Origin: Phragmites australis
Taxonomy: Eukaryota > Streptophyta > Magnoliopsida > Poales > Poaceae
Direction of reading: 5' to 3'
Length of the DNA stretch: 64,000 nt
NCBI RefSeq assembly: GCF_958298935.1
Contig: NC_084943.1
Span: 15,183,001-15,247,000 of the forward strand
Shown here: positions 1 through 11,649 of the stretch, piece by piece
How the letters are laid out: the number at the start of each line of letters is the position of its first letter
Position numbering within the stretch: position 1 is the stretch's first letter
Notes under the pieces: model-generated
What the model was told of the DNA's origin: nothing
The model's database searches: none
Seen by the model: the letters and a program-made list of their open reading frames with translations, nothing else
Position numbers and translations under genes: made by a program

Positions 1-76
1 TCCCATGCCACACAGAGTGGGCTTTTACTTAATGTTAGCATGATCTTCATAAACGACGTATGAATCGTGTCTTTAG

Positions 77-1190
77 ATGAGACTGCAGGGTAATAGCTTT
101 ACCTGTTACCATACGTGTTTTGAGTCATGCGGTCCATACATCTTCGTGCGGGGAGGAGGATTTATATCCCTTTGGTCTATTGGCTGTGCTTGTCGGGGGC
201 TAGTGGGCTTCGCACCCCTCTGGTATGGAGGGGCTTGCCTTCAAGATGCCGGGGAATTTTGTCCGATAGGTTTTTTGGAACCTCTCTGTCTAGCGGAGGT
301 TTTTGGAAGACATTCCTGCTTGCGGGGGTTTTTGGAACTCTCTCCGTCTTGCAGAGATTTAGTAAGACTCTCTATCTTGCAAAGGTTTTGGGAGTCTCTC
401 CGTTTTGGCGGAGGATTTGCAAGACTATTTGGCGGAGGTTTTTGTAAGACGCTTTGCCTCACAGAGGTTTTCGGAAGTCTCTCCGTTTTTGCTAGAGCTT
501 TTGTAAGACTCTCCGTCTTGCGGGGGTTTGGGGAGTCTCTCCATTTTGGCGGAGGTTTTGCAAGACTATCCGTTGTTGGCGAAGGTTTTTGTAAGACGCT
601 CCGCCTCACGGAGGTTTTCGGAAGTCTCTCCATTTTTGCCGGAGCTTTTGTAAGACTCTCTATCTTGCAGAGGTTTGGGGAGTCTCTCTGTTTTGATGGA
701 GGTTTTGCAAGACTATCTGTTGGTGGTGGATGTTTTTGTAAGACGCTCCGCATCACGAAGGTTTTTGGAAGTCTCTCCATTTTTACCGGGGCTTTTGTAA
801 GACTCTATTTTTGTCAGAGGTTGGGTAGGACTCTCCGTTTTTGTCGGAGGTTTTCGGAAGTCTCACCGTTTTTGTCGGAGCTTTCTCATGGCTCTCTATT
901 TTTGTCGGAGGTTTGGTAGGACTCTCCGTTTTTTGCTGAAGGTTTTGTAGGACTCTCCGTTTTTATCGGAGGTTTTGTAGAGGACTCTCCATTTTTGCTG
1001 GATGTTTTGTAGGACTCTCCGTTTTTGCTGGAGGTTTTATAGAGGACTCTTCGTTTTTGCAAGAGGTTTTGTAGGACTCTCTATTTTTGCTGAAAGTTTT
1101 GTATCTTTTTGTAAGACTCTCCATTTTGTCAGAGGTTTTGTAGGACTCTCCGTTTTTGCCAGAGGTTTTGTATCCCATTCGCCATGTATT
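77..1190. repeat. Minisatellite with higher-order organisation
   Basis: The sequence is built from degenerate units of about 30 bp. Each holds an inverted pair of the type CTCCGTTTTTGC-GGAGGTTTTG followed by GTAGGACT or CAAGACT. Between about 361 and 805 the monomers form a higher-order unit of about 142-148 bp; copies begin near 361, 503, 649 and 797. From 885 to 1180 the array is simple 30-bp monomers. The long open frames across it on both strands follow from the repeat having unit lengths near a multiple of three and few stop triplets; they are not evidence of a gene. Confidence 0.8.
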
Positions 1191-1439
1191 AACACCGAAG
1201 GCTCTACACACTATCGGGGCTATGCAATACCTTCCAGGTGACCTAGGCATACTACGCTTGCAGTGTGTAGTCTTGTCATGCTCCCGAGGAAATGCCCGGG
1301 GTGCACTGCAACACTGTCCACCAAGGGTGTTGTCGGTGGATGAACACCGCAAGCGGGGATCCTGAGGGACCCCCTTTGAGATTCGGCCTGGGGGCTGATT
1401 CTGGATCTACCTCGTACGTGGATTTAATGCGAATGTATG

Positions 1440-1835
1440 AGGTCTAGGTGGGAAGGATGATCATCGGCTAGTAAAAGTAAATGCTCAAGAGATTTTAGAC
1501 AGGTTCGGGCCGCACGGAGCGTAATACCCTACTCCTATGTGTATGATGTGCTATTAATGCTCTTGGAATGCCTTTCTCTGGATCTCTGTGTTACAAGGTG
1601 TTTTGTCTAACTCTTGGGCTTCGGTCTTGCTTCTTGCTTCAAGTTCGCCTCTAGTTAGCCTGTCGCTAAAGCTTCTCCGCTAAAAAACCTCCTCGTTCTC
1701 CGAAGTGCTCCCTCCCCCCTTTATCCTACCGGGGGGAGGCTCGGCGTGCCCAAAACGGGGGCATAAGTCCCCGTAAGCTATAAATAGAAAGCAACCATTA
1801 TGGGTCGACAATTTGATGTTACAGGGGTTGAAAAT
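1440..1835. repeat. LTR-like non-coding block with AGGTTCGGGCC motif
   Basis: The stretch TTTTAGACAGGTTCGGGCC followed by CGGAGCGTAATACCCTACTCC resembles the block at about 12750 (TTTTATACAGGTTCGGGCC, then GGATAATAACCCTA). The same arrangement recurs in grass LTR retrotransposons. It lies between tandem-repeat segments and has no coding capacity. Assignment to an LTR is inferred. Confidence 0.4.
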
Positions 1836-2224
1836 GCGCCCTCTGGCCGGTCCCGTCGCCCATTACGCCCCAACTTTAGCAGGTGCAGGGGGCCCACCGG
1901 CCAGCCGCTGAACATCCCCGCATGCCCGTCCGGTCAGAGCAGACCTGACACGGTCTGACACGGTAGGGTGGCAGGCGATACGCCTCGAGCCCAGTGACGA
2001 TATCTCCAAGCCGTTTCCTTTATGGGCCCCGCAGGGTGACGTGTGATGGGACCCATCGCATTAAATGTCCCCACACCTTCCTGCCAGGTGGTGGCAGGGA
2101 CTGATGTACTCAGTACGATAGGCATGGGGGGGGGAGTGGTTGGATGTGACCGGCCACACTCCCTCTTAAACGCAGCATCGGGCTTCCCACCGATTGCCAC
2201 CTCACCGTGGAGCCCTTGTGGGGT

Positions 2225-2500
2225 CCACCGGCATGGGGCTTCTTAGGTCCTCGGGGAACTCTAGGCGCTCGGGGGCCAACTGTTCATGGCCCCGAGCACC
2301 CCCTCCCAGGCTTGTCTCTTCTCGGGTCCTCGGGGAACTTCGGGTACTCGGAGGCCAACTGTTCATGGCCCCGAGCACCCCTCCCGGAATTGGCTCTTCT
2401 CGGGTCCTCGAGGAACTCCGGGTACTCGGGGGGGCCAACTGTTCATGGCCCTGAGCATCCCTCCCGGAACTGGCTCTTCTCGGCTCTCGGGGACCATGTC
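2225..2500. repeat. Tandem repeat, 79-80 bp unit, three copies plus a partial
   Basis: TGTTCATGGCCC recurs at 2281, 2360 and 2440, each preceded by a GGTCCTCGGGGAACT-like block and followed by GAGCACCCCTCCC. A fourth, truncated copy ends near 2500. Open frames on both strands here are repeat artefacts. Confidence 0.85.
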
Positions 2501-3330
2501 CCCGAGGGATGGCGTCACGTGGCACTGCGCTGTCCTGGCCTCGGGACTCGAGAACCCCTGGTTTCCAGATTACCGACAGGTGTGCTCTGGCATTTGGCAT
2601 TTATACGACCGAAGCTATGCAATACCTTCCAGGAAACTAAGCTTGATGCCCTCGCAGTGATCTAGACATGTTCGCTCGCGGTATATAAGCATGTCGTGCA
2701 ACAAGGATTCCTTGCAACAGTATTCCTCATAGCACCGCATCCTCACATCAAGGTCATCCCTTGATATGCGGTGTCCACACTATCGAGGCTATGCAATGCC
2801 TTCCAGGCCACCTTGGCATAATCTGCCCGCTGGGTGACCTAGGCATGCTGTGCTGCTGCAGGTGTGTGGGCTCCACTGCCACCAGGGCAAAGCGTACCCT
2901 CCGGAAAACCTTTTCAGGTGACTTTAGGTTTAGGCAAGCAATGCTTACAGGTGTGTGGGCTTGTCTTGCCTCCCAAAGAAATCTGTTAGGGGCGCCACAA
3001 CTACATTACCAAGGAAGTCCCTTGATAACCGGCATCTGCACACTATCAAGGCTATGCAACGCCTTCCAAGAAACCTAGGCTTGATGCCTTCGTGGTGAGC
3101 TAGGCCTGCTATGCCCACGGTGTGTAGACATGTCATGCAACGAGGATTACTTGCGACAGCATTCCTCAGAGTACCGCATCACCGCTCCAGAGAACATCCC
3201 CTGGGGCGTGGATTCGACATTGCTGAGGCTATGCAATGCCTTCCAGGACACCCTGGCAAAATCTTTCCTCTAGGTGACCTAGGCATGCGGTGCAACTGCA
3301 GGCATGGGTTTTTCATGGTTACGTACTAGT

Positions 3331-3639
3331 TAAGTTTTGCAGTCTATTGTTGTCAATAAGTAGCTAATTGCACTATAAGACATAGCTAGGTCAGACGACT
3401 AATCATAACTCATGTCAAATGAAGATGTAACTTAAGTTCTACTACTTACTGCCAAACAGGGACATAATCTAGATTTACCATTTTTATCTAATGGCTATCT
3501 GTTGTAAAACTTCTAGCAGTAAGGTTGGAGGTTTCCAACATTTTTTTATCGTACTGTACGAAAGATAGACCAACTGGGTAAACTATCTATAGGTAATAGT
3601 GGTCATACCTTTGCCAGAATAAAGCCTCTATTATGAGGC
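3331..3639. other. Unassigned AT-rich spacer
   Basis: No coding signal, terminal inverted repeat or recognisable element end was seen. It separates the duplicated block from the gag remnant. Confidence 0.5.
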
Positions 3640-4815
3640 TTGAAGGCGTCAAAGCCTACTGCTAGGTTGGGAGAGATGATCCTCGACCCCCTCGGCCCTT
3701 ACTCGTTGCATGGCGACAACGTTCTTTGATTCAGTCCTCGTCATTGGTATATTGCACCGTCGGTAGCGAAGTTGATGGCGATGGAGTAGGGTCGGAGGAC
3801 CAGAGATCTGCCTAGGAGTTTTCCCCAGGCTTCTGACCCCTGTGCCATCCTTCGTCGGTTCCCTTTGTGGCCAGGTATCCTGCTTGTCTTTCGAGGTACT
3901 CCTCCTAGAAGGTCGTGAGGGTTCGGCAGTCATTGGTGTTGTGGTCACATCCTGGTCCATGCAGGATACACCCGTATGCCTCTGGGGTACCAGAGCTTGT
4001 GGTTGATGTTGAGATCGTTGCTGGGGGCCGCGTGCCCCAGAGCTGATGGTTTTCCCATGGCCTCCTTTCCTTTGGGGAGACCGTTGGGGTCGTCTAGTGA
4101 ACCGGTTTTCGGAGCCGGAGTGGCTCCAACTGCACCTCACTAGGCGAGGTGGACTTGGGGTTCCTATGTGTGGTTGGCGTCACAAGGGCTGTGTCGGAGG
4201 CGCTGGCAGGGTTTGCGCACTCCCGAGCATTATGCCTCTTCAGAACCTTCCTTTGCCAGGGAGGGGGGGGGGGCGAGGACGACGCTGGGTGGACAAATTC
4301 TCCGAAGGTGTTGGCTTGCCCGAGGTGTCCCAGGTGTTGTTGAAGGAGAAACCTTGAGACCAAGTCCAGGCGGGAGCATTCTGCGGTTTGACCGCCCAAA
4401 ACCACTGGAAGGCAGCCTGCTTGGCTGCGACTTCCGTCGTGACCTCTTCTGGTGCAGCGAGGTCTTCGCCATGTAGAGGCTGGAAGGGCTTCGTGTCATC
4501 TAGAGTTTCTGTACCGACCCAAGGTTCTGGGTCGGTCAAGGCTGGAGGAACACCATCCCATACGGTAGCGGGGCTGGAGGGTATACGTGATGTGAACGGT
4601 TGAGACAGCCACGCATATGGTTGCATGGCTGCAATGGTGGATATGGCGGCTAGCGCGTTGGTGGTTTTTCTGGTGGATTGCTACCTCTCTTTGGCACTTC
4701 TGTGTTCGGTCCCCACGGACAGCGCCACAGTTGGAGCAAGAGTTCATCTTGTCCCAGCAAGTACGGCGAGAGTTTCTTCTAATGAGGAGACTCAAGCTTG
4801 GAGACAAAGTTTGAG
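3640..4815 (-). pseudogene. Decayed Ty3/gypsy gag
   Basis: Read on the minus strand, about 3990-3880 gives a gag zinc-knuckle-like segment (ILHGPGCDHNTNDCRTL) followed by EEYLERQAGYLA. This is the arrangement near the C-terminus of many plant gypsy gag proteins. Upstream (4815-4240) are fragments of low-complexity gag sequence in several frames. Several in-frame stops and frame changes make it non-functional. An LTR-like block lies upstream on the same strand (5587 downwards), which fits a truncated minus-strand LTR-gag remnant with pol missing. The family assignment rests on motif order only. Confidence 0.55.
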
Positions 4816-5029
4816 AAGAAGAAACGCCACAAATGTATTGATAATAAAAGTATGGACTGGGCTAGGGGGAGTATCACCAGAAAACTTTGCGATTATGTTC
4901 CTCCATTTTGTATCGAGCGGGCTCCTTCTGACCTCTTTCTTCTAGGTGACCACGACCCCCTATTATAAGGTAGCACATAGCTTAGTGTACAAGTTATCAT
5001 GATGTACAAATATCTAGGACCTGGCTGAA

Positions 5030-5587
5030 TTACTAGGCCTTATCCTGGATAACTACATTTTATCCTACATAGAAGATAAATATCTATCGTGGTAACTATT
5101 TTGGTGCTTGCCCCCTGAGGGGTGAGCCAGTTGCCAATTACGGCGCCGCTCTGCCAGGGGTGTCAGGACGACTTGCATCGTGTTGGGCTGTCAGTATAAG
5201 CACCACTTACACCAGCATTAATCGCGCATCACCTCGTGTCAGGTCGGCTGCAGAGGGGGTGTCATTTTTTCCATGATATTATCTCCAGAGGCTGGTCACG
5301 CCTTTAGGCTTCGGAAGGCCGCATGGGCACCGAAGGGGCGGCCCGAAGGGGTTCGCAGCCTCCGGGGATAAGGCCTCCTGTTGAGTTCAGAGGCTGAAGG
5401 CTCTGGGGGTACTTGCTGTAGCTTCGAGTCTTTGGAAGGCCACGTACATGCCGGAGAGGTGGCCCAAAGGGGTTTGCAGTCTCTGGGGATAGGGCCTCCT
5501 ACCGAGTCTGAAGGCCGAAGGCTTTGGAGGGACCTTTGATAGCGATCGTCAACCATTATCCTCAGGCTGGTTTATTTTCCCCCAACA
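5030..5587 (-). repeat. LTR-like block (minus strand, starts TGTTGGGGG)
   Basis: The minus-strand start TGTTGGGGGAAAATAAACC at 5587 is a typical plant LTR 5' end. Inside, two copies of a block of about 113 bp (5309-5415 and 5429-5545; motifs TTCGGAAGGCC, CCCGAAGGGGTT, GGGGATA-GGCCTCCT) lie in tandem. The remainder aligns with 5690-6077. Its position upstream of the minus-strand gag remnant suggests it is that element's 5' LTR. Confidence 0.55.
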
Positions 5588-5689
5588 TATGCCCTTACAG
5601 AGATAACGGTACAAGTTACTGCCATACTGTAGGGACCCAAGACCGGTCGAACTTACACAGCCCGAGACCTGGTAAAAATACTTTTACCC

Positions 5690-6077
5690 CTACCTAGAAG
5701 ATATTATCTATTATGGAAAATACAGTGGTGCAAGCAACTGTAAGGGTATGATGCTGAGCCGGTCGTCAATTGCGGCACGGTGCCGCACTGTCCCGGGTTT
5801 CAGGATGGCCTCCACTTGCACTGGAATATCAGAGTGACCCTCACTTGTATCAGCATTAACTGTCGGTCACTTCGTGTTAGATGAATGCAGGGGGTGTCCT
5901 TCCATTGCTGATATTTCCTCCGGAGGCTAGCTGTCTCCCTCTCCTAGAGAAGGAGCGACCTGATGAGCTCTTACGGCCTACGGAGGTTGTAGTCTCTGTG
6001 GGGAGTCTAGGGCTCCGAAGTAGCACCAGATGGCGACTCCCTGGTAATACCTGTGGGCTGGGGCATTTCCTCCAACA
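5690..6077 (-). repeat. Second, diverged LTR-like copy (starts TGTTGGAGG)
   Basis: On the minus strand it begins TGTTGGAGGAAATGCCCC at 6077. It shares with 5030-5587 the blocks around CAGCATTAA, TCACTTCGTGT, GCAGGGGGTGTC and the following CTCC-GAGGCT. It lacks the internal 113-bp duplication. It is probably a solo LTR or a second insertion of the same family. Confidence 0.5.
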
Positions 6078-6183
6078 TTTGAGATGAACCTATTTTCCAT
6101 TATCAACTTAAAATATATTATTTTTTGTTCATATATAGATTCACCCACATTAGTAAATCAATGATCTTTGATATAATAGATGA

Positions 6184-6202
6184 CATACATACATACATAC
6201 AT

Positions 6203-6274
<72 letters not shown>
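6184..6274. repeat. (ACAT)n-(AT)n microsatellite
   Basis: ACAT repeats from about 6184 pass into 32 uninterrupted AT dinucleotides at 6211-6274. The isoleucine/tyrosine ORFs over it are artefacts. Confidence 0.98.
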
Positions 6275-6276
<2 letters not shown>

Positions 6277-7084
6277 ATTCAACATCCTGATATTGCCTTT
6301 GCTAGTTCGATATGAGTCTATCATAAAAGTTGCTACAAAATCTCTATAGCTGAAAATAACTAGCCCTCATATCAATAAAGAGTAGAGTAATTGAACATCA
6401 ATCATAAACATTAACCACAAATGTTCTAAACTTTGTAAAATTTGGCAAGAAAAAACACTTTGTTACATGCATTCACAATAACCTTAGGTAGTAAATTTGT
6501 GTTAAAAAGACATAATACTTGAATATATATAATAGATAATATGAGTTTATATGCCAGTGAGCTTTAAGTATTTTAGCAATATGTTGCTTGGCTAGAAAAC
6601 ATGAGGTTTGTGTTGGTTCTACCAACGTTAATAGCAGGTCTGATTCAGCGATAAAAGAGTTGTTGCCAAGAAAGAGTATAATAGCATGAGTTATAAATCG
6701 AGTGCATATGTCGATTAGCAGGCAACCAAATTTTACATAAATGTATAATCTAAAACAACATCAGTCCATTGATAGGTTCTAGGTGTTGGATTATTATTAT
6801 TATTATTTTTTGACAAAAACAAATATGATTTTCACATAGGTAACACATGCATAGAGGGGGGGGGGTCTAATACATGCTTAGGGGGGCCTGGCCCCTAGCT
6901 GCCCCCTTGTCTCTACCCCTGCCTACTACACCTACAAGTGTGTAGGATTAAGGCTCAGGTTGCATTGCATTGCAATAAATAGCTCCAATTGAAACACCAC
7001 CGGTTGCTGCCTGCTATCAAGGCTTCCTCCCTAGCTCTTGTCCATGCAGTCTGGTCAAACTCTACTGTTGATGATTAGTAAACC
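6275..7084. other. Unassigned AT-rich intergenic sequence
   Basis: No gene seen. A G-run with CCTGGCCCCTAGCTGCCCCC at about 6888 resembles a common grass retroelement terminus but is too short to assign. Confidence 0.4.
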
Positions 7085-7560
7085 ACCAATTTTATGAAAT
7101 ACATGATGAAAGTAGAGGATAATAACCCTACGTCATATGTTCTAGTATTGATCTTCAAGATAGAGTAAAGGGGGGTCATAGCTAGCCTAGATAGGATCTA
7201 AAACTAGTCGAAAGCTCGTGGTACATGGCTTGGCGAGTTGTTGATGTAGATCATGATTATGGTTGTGATTGCCGATCTGATTGGGATTGCCCTACACAGG
7301 GTTCCCTAGTTCCATATATATAGGGGGTTTCCGTGTAGCCTCCAGACTCCTTTCCAAGTAGGATTCTATCATCCTTAAATTTAGAGATAAATGTCCTTGT
7401 TTAAGGATCTCCTTGATCCTACATGCAATTTCTATACGTCCAATGACTCATTTCCTGGATACAGTCGTATGCTGTAAGAATCTAGGAAACCCTAGGGGAT
7501 TTGTATATATATAGAATAGTTGTATATGGTAGTTATATACTACTCATCATCAAACCCTAA
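7085..7560 (-). repeat. Gypsy LTR fragment, copy 1
   Basis: It aligns with 12750-13215 over nearly its whole length. Shared blocks include GGATAATAACCCTA, GATCTAAAACTAGTCGAAAGC, TTGGCGAGTTGT, GATTGCCGATCTGATTGGGA, CTAGGAAACCCTAGGGGATT and GTAGTTATATACTACTCAT. It lies directly downstream of a minus-strand gypsy RNase H fragment, consistent with an LTR after a large internal deletion. Confidence 0.65.
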
Positions 7561-7589
7561 ATCAGTACGTAAAATGAGGCTGTGATAGA

Positions 7590-7970
7590 TCACTCTATAA
7601 AGATCCCAGGTTGTCCTGGAGATTGCGAGGAGGCTAGTCGGGCAAGACTATCACAATTATCCTTTCTTTGGATGTACATGACCTCAAGACCAACATATTT
7701 TTTCTCTAGCTTCCTCACCTCCACAAGGTATGCTGTCATGGTCTTGTCTGAGGTTTGATACTCCTTACTAATTTGCTTCACCACCAGCTCTGAACCCCCC
7801 CCCCCCCCTTCATGACAAGATGGTAGACACTAAGCGCAGAAGCTACTCAAAGACCTGTGAGCAAACCTTTGTACTCGGCCACGTTGTTCATGGTTGGGAA
7901 GTCTATCTAAAAAGCATATTGCAGTATTTCTCTAGTCGGAGAGATGAGTATTATCACAGCCCCCGAGCCT
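7590..7970 (-). pseudogene. Ty3/gypsy RNase H-like domain fragment
   Basis: The minus strand reads NNVAEYKGLLTGL, then (after a poly-G tract at about 7797-7808 that breaks the frame) SELVVKQISKEYQ, TSDKTMTAYLVEVRKLEKK and MYIQRKDNCDSLARLASSQ. This is the order found in the RNase H-like region before integrase in Tat-lineage gypsy polyproteins. In-frame stops occur in the first part, and integrase is absent. It is a dead fragment abutting an LTR-like block. Confidence 0.85.
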
Positions 7971-7977
7971 TTGAGCA

Positions 7978-10900
7978 TGTCACACCCCAAATACATGCAT
8001 ATTCATGTTTGCGTGCATTCCATAAGCATTGGATGGTTTATGTGCAAGTTTGAATTGGTTTAAATTTGAATTGAATTACAAAAAGGAAATCACGTGAAAT
8101 GATAAAAATACAATTAAATGAAGCTTTACATAGGAACTCACTTTTTCACCTATTACCTAGGGATGAAAATAATTTTAGAAATTAGTCTATCATGTGAGAT
8201 GAATATTAGTGAATTTTTCTATATTTTTGGGAATTTATTTGAGGCCTTAAAAATTTCTAGAAGACTCAAAAGTAGTCTTTTTTGGAGAATTTTAATTTGA
8301 ATGTTACATAGTCTATTGATGTGAATCCTGTTAAAATAGGTTCTTTGTGAATTATAGGAGCTATCAAAAAGTTTGGTGAATTTTGGAAGCACCTAACACC
8401 ATTGTTTGAGCAGAGAGATGGAGAAGGAAATGGTGTCTCTGTTGTTTTTCTAGAGGACCCACCTACCAGCCTATCTTCTTCCTCTTGTTGTCTCACACAG
8501 AACTAGAGCTGGGACTTTGGGCTGTATTTTTTGGGCTAGCCCGAGCCTGGCACGACCCGGTCCAGCTTAAGTCCGACCCGGCACGAGCACTGATGGGCCG
8601 GGCTTACTCGACCCGATTTATGGGCCGGGCTGGGCCTTGATATGGGGCCCAATGGGCGGTCTGGCCCGGTAAAAAATGGGTTCGCGCCCTCACGCGCGGT
8701 GGACTGTGGTGGTGCTGGGCCCGTGCCAGCCCGACCTGATGAGACCCATCGTGCATTCGGGCCGGGTCTGGGCCTAGCTGAAGGTGGCTTGGGTCAGCCC
8801 GGCCCGACCCGAACAGTTTATAGGGCCATTCTAGCACGGCCCGAAAGGCCCGAGGCCCGAAGGGGCCAGGTCGGGCCGGCCCGACCCGACCCAAGTCCCA
8901 CCTTTACACAGAACAAAAGCGACATGCGGTTGAACTCCTCTGGGAAGTAGGGACGGTGCCTCCACGCATGCTCCACCTTGTGACCTCCCTCTGTAGCAGG
9001 CTGAGCTGCCTTATCTCCAACCCCACCGGTTCACTAAACCCCCTCCCATCTGCCCCTCTGTTCTCACTCTGTTATTCTCTCTCTCCTCTCAGCCAAGCAC
9101 AGCAGCAGCAGAAGCTAAGCTTCCCTCAACGTCCCGAAGCAAGGAGCAACTGCACCGCTGGCTCCTCCATTAGTCATCGCCTTCTTCCCCTCCATCCCAA
9201 AGACGAGCTCGCGCGCACGTCTACCTTCCCCACTGCCAACGACCTCTCGAGCTTGACCCTGCCGCCAAGAAGCTCGACACCACCCACTGCTTCGCCGTCT
9301 TCCTAACCAAGCCTGCCGCTCGGTGAGCTTGCTTCACCCAGGTGATGTCTCGCTAGCCGTTTGCCCACCTCCCCGAGTTCTCTCTCTCTCTCCCCCCCCC
9401 CCTTCTTCGTGCAAGGCCGAGCGTCGTCGCCATAGACGTCAGTGAGCTTCCTCCGGTGGTCTTCGGTGTGTGCATGTCACTTGGGACGATTCCCCATTGT
9501 TCCTTGGTGCCCCTATTGCTGGCCAGTTGTCACACCATTGCAAGAGTCGCCACCGGCAAGGCCGCCGCCACCTTCCTATGTTTGAGTTGACCGGGGTTAG
9601 TGATATTGAACCGGTCAACAAGGACTGGTCGCAAAGATCTATGATTGAGGCTAGCACAGCCTCAGTGCAAAATGTTCTGATGCGCTTGTCTAATTCGGTT
9701 AATCAGAGAAATGCTAAAACGAGTTATTTCTCAATTGTTAAATCAGTTAAACGTTGTAAAATGAATAGAAAATTTGATACGATCTAAAAATTGTGAAATA
9801 ATTTTTTTAGCTTTGTATGATCATTCTCTACACTAGAAAAATGCTAACACTCATGTAATTTACATTTTAATTTCCGTATCGATTTAAATATGTTAAATAT
9901 TGTATCAATCACCATTAAATCATGGTATGCCTATTTTTTAATTTATTACCATTATTATTTATAAATATAGTACTTTCTAGGAAAAATAGTGGTCAGAATT
10001 TTAGAGTAGTTTGGCACGTATTTTTAGCACATGTTTGGTCTCACATTGTTGACTTCTAAAATTTGTTCAGAAAATAATAAAAATGATTTAGGGGTAAATA
10101 AACTTCTTAAATTCTTTATTAGTATACCCACACAGGAAAAATAATGGTTGGCATGTTAAATCACTCCTTAATATAAGTTTTGTTTTAGTGTACCCTCTTT
10201 TAATTAAATTGGTAATTAGGACAGCACCTCGCTTATTCATTTATACCATGAGCTTATGATCATTACTTCACATAATTCCTATTCTATCATATTCTTTACT
10301 TATTTCAATTCATTCATGTGCATTTTCATAACATTTAGATCACTCTGCATTGCATTTCATTCATGCTCATCGCATTGAACACACTCTTTCTTTGGAGAAT
10401 GAAGAGCCGAAGAGCGACGCAAGCATGACGAGGGTGATCCGGATGTTGTTGTTGTGGATTGTGAATTTGAGAATCAATGCAAGCATCTATGCATATTTCA
10501 CCTTCATTTTGGATCATGTGTTGTTTAAATTGCTAGGTTTCACTATATATATGTCATGCATACTTAGCGAGTCGATGTCGGGTTTGTGAGTAGATTCTAT
10601 TTGTTTTATTGTCTCTACCTTGACATTGTTTATCTTTTGATCTATTATAACCCGGGGCACTATCACATAATTTTCCAACTTAAAATAAAAGCGTTATACT
10701 TAGCAAGGCTTAGGTCACCGATAGAAGTCGAGTTGTAGTCCGTCTATCATTCGCGAGCTTTAGGGTTTATTTGTATCTCACTAAATTTAATCATGAAGGG
10801 TTAATGAGCTTATGAGAATGAGGCGAGATTTAGGTGGGTATTAGGGATGGTTCAGGAATGGAGTCTCAGACGTCATAGGCCCACCTAGATCGATTAAGCA

Positions 10901-11470
10901 CCGACAATTATTTGCGGTTGGCTTAGGCACTTTCCGTACTACCACATATCCGAATAAGGAAAGTATGAGCTGACTATCTCATTCTATAACAGTTGTTTGG
11001 GCCATGACCTCATGATGTGAGTGCGCGACATGTGTGGGTGTGGATTTCTGGATTTGTGGATGAGACAAGGAGCCTAGTGTGTGCCTCATAGAGGAGCTAA
11101 GTGGTCCTCGGCATCATGGGGATTGTCTAACAGGCCGGGGATGGGTGAGAAAAAGGTTGTCACGAGGGCCAAGAGGACGGAATCATGTCGTGTAGGTAAA
11201 GTTGTACTCCCATGCAGGGTGTAAAATTAATTTGAATTTTCACACTCTCGGTTATGAGCACGCTTAATGTCTATCCGCATCAATCGTAGAGTTTCCGATG
11301 ATGGGTGTATGTGGTGGTATGTGGTATGTTTATGTTGAGAAGACTTATGTATGTATATGTTGAGAAGAACTTGTTTACTTGTTGGCTATATTTATGTACT
11401 TGTCATATGAGGATAGCTTATGTTGTTGCTTTATGTTAGATGTTCACAACATGCAACGATGAATAATGGA
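7978..11470 (+). mobile_element. Long gypsy LTR (RIRE3-like), interrupted by a hAT MITE
   Basis: The block begins TGTCACACCCCAAATACATG at 7978, the characteristic start of the roughly 3-kb LTRs of RIRE3-type grass elements. It continues with AT-rich sequence, then a GC-rich leader-like part (8916-9450) and a non-coding part through about 11470. No 3' boundary or target duplication was found, and the downstream end is a guess. A 403-bp hAT MITE interrupts it at 8504-8906. The ORFs at 8956-9306 and 9470-9787 are not supported as genes. Confidence 0.5.
8504..8906. mobile_element. hAT-type MITE with 8-bp target duplication
   Basis: It starts TAGAGCTGGGAC and ends GTCCCACCTTTA, so the terminal inverted repeats are TAGAGCTGGGAC and TAAAGGTGGGAC. 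It is flanked on both sides by CACAGAAC (8496-8503 and 8907-8914), the 8-bp duplication expected of hAT. The interior is rich in CGGGCC/GGCCCG words and has no transposase. Confidence 0.9.
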
Positions 11471-11649
11471 TAATTACCATATTCGGGTAGCTAGGGTTTC
11501 TCGCAAGTCTCAGGGCATATCTCTATCTCCAGGAAGGGGGTTTCTGGATGAAAGAAAATTACCCGTAGGTACTCAATGCATCCTGTAACCGGGAAGGTTT
11601 ATTTCCAAAAGCAGGAAGGAGTCCAGAGGATATATGACACCCTCATATA

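Larger units (their letters stand above)
1211..3330. repeat. Segmentally duplicated retrotransposon-type module
   Basis: A conserved core (GGCTATGCAATGCCTTCCAG, with variants) occurs five times, at about 1211, 2611, 2780, 3043 and 3222. The 2611-2780 and 3043-3222 segments are aligned copies that share the following CTTGCAACAGTATTCCTCA-like and CGCATC motifs. This indicates at least one tandem duplication of a roughly 430-bp block. No coding sequence survives. The composition matches non-coding LTR or LARD sequence. The family is not identified. Confidence 0.65.

Noticed and set aside
77..919. 280-codon open frame at the start of the window as a gene
   Set aside because: It coincides with a 30-bp tandem repeat, is open on both strands, and encodes only repeat-derived Phe/Gly/Leu/Arg sequence without any domain.
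6118..6349. Tyr/Ile-repeat open frames
   Set aside because: Translation of the AT microsatellite.
8956..9306. Pro/Ser-rich 116-codon ORF as a host gene
   Set aside because: It lies in the GC-rich part of a long LTR-like block, has no domain, and shows the composition of a transcribed leader.
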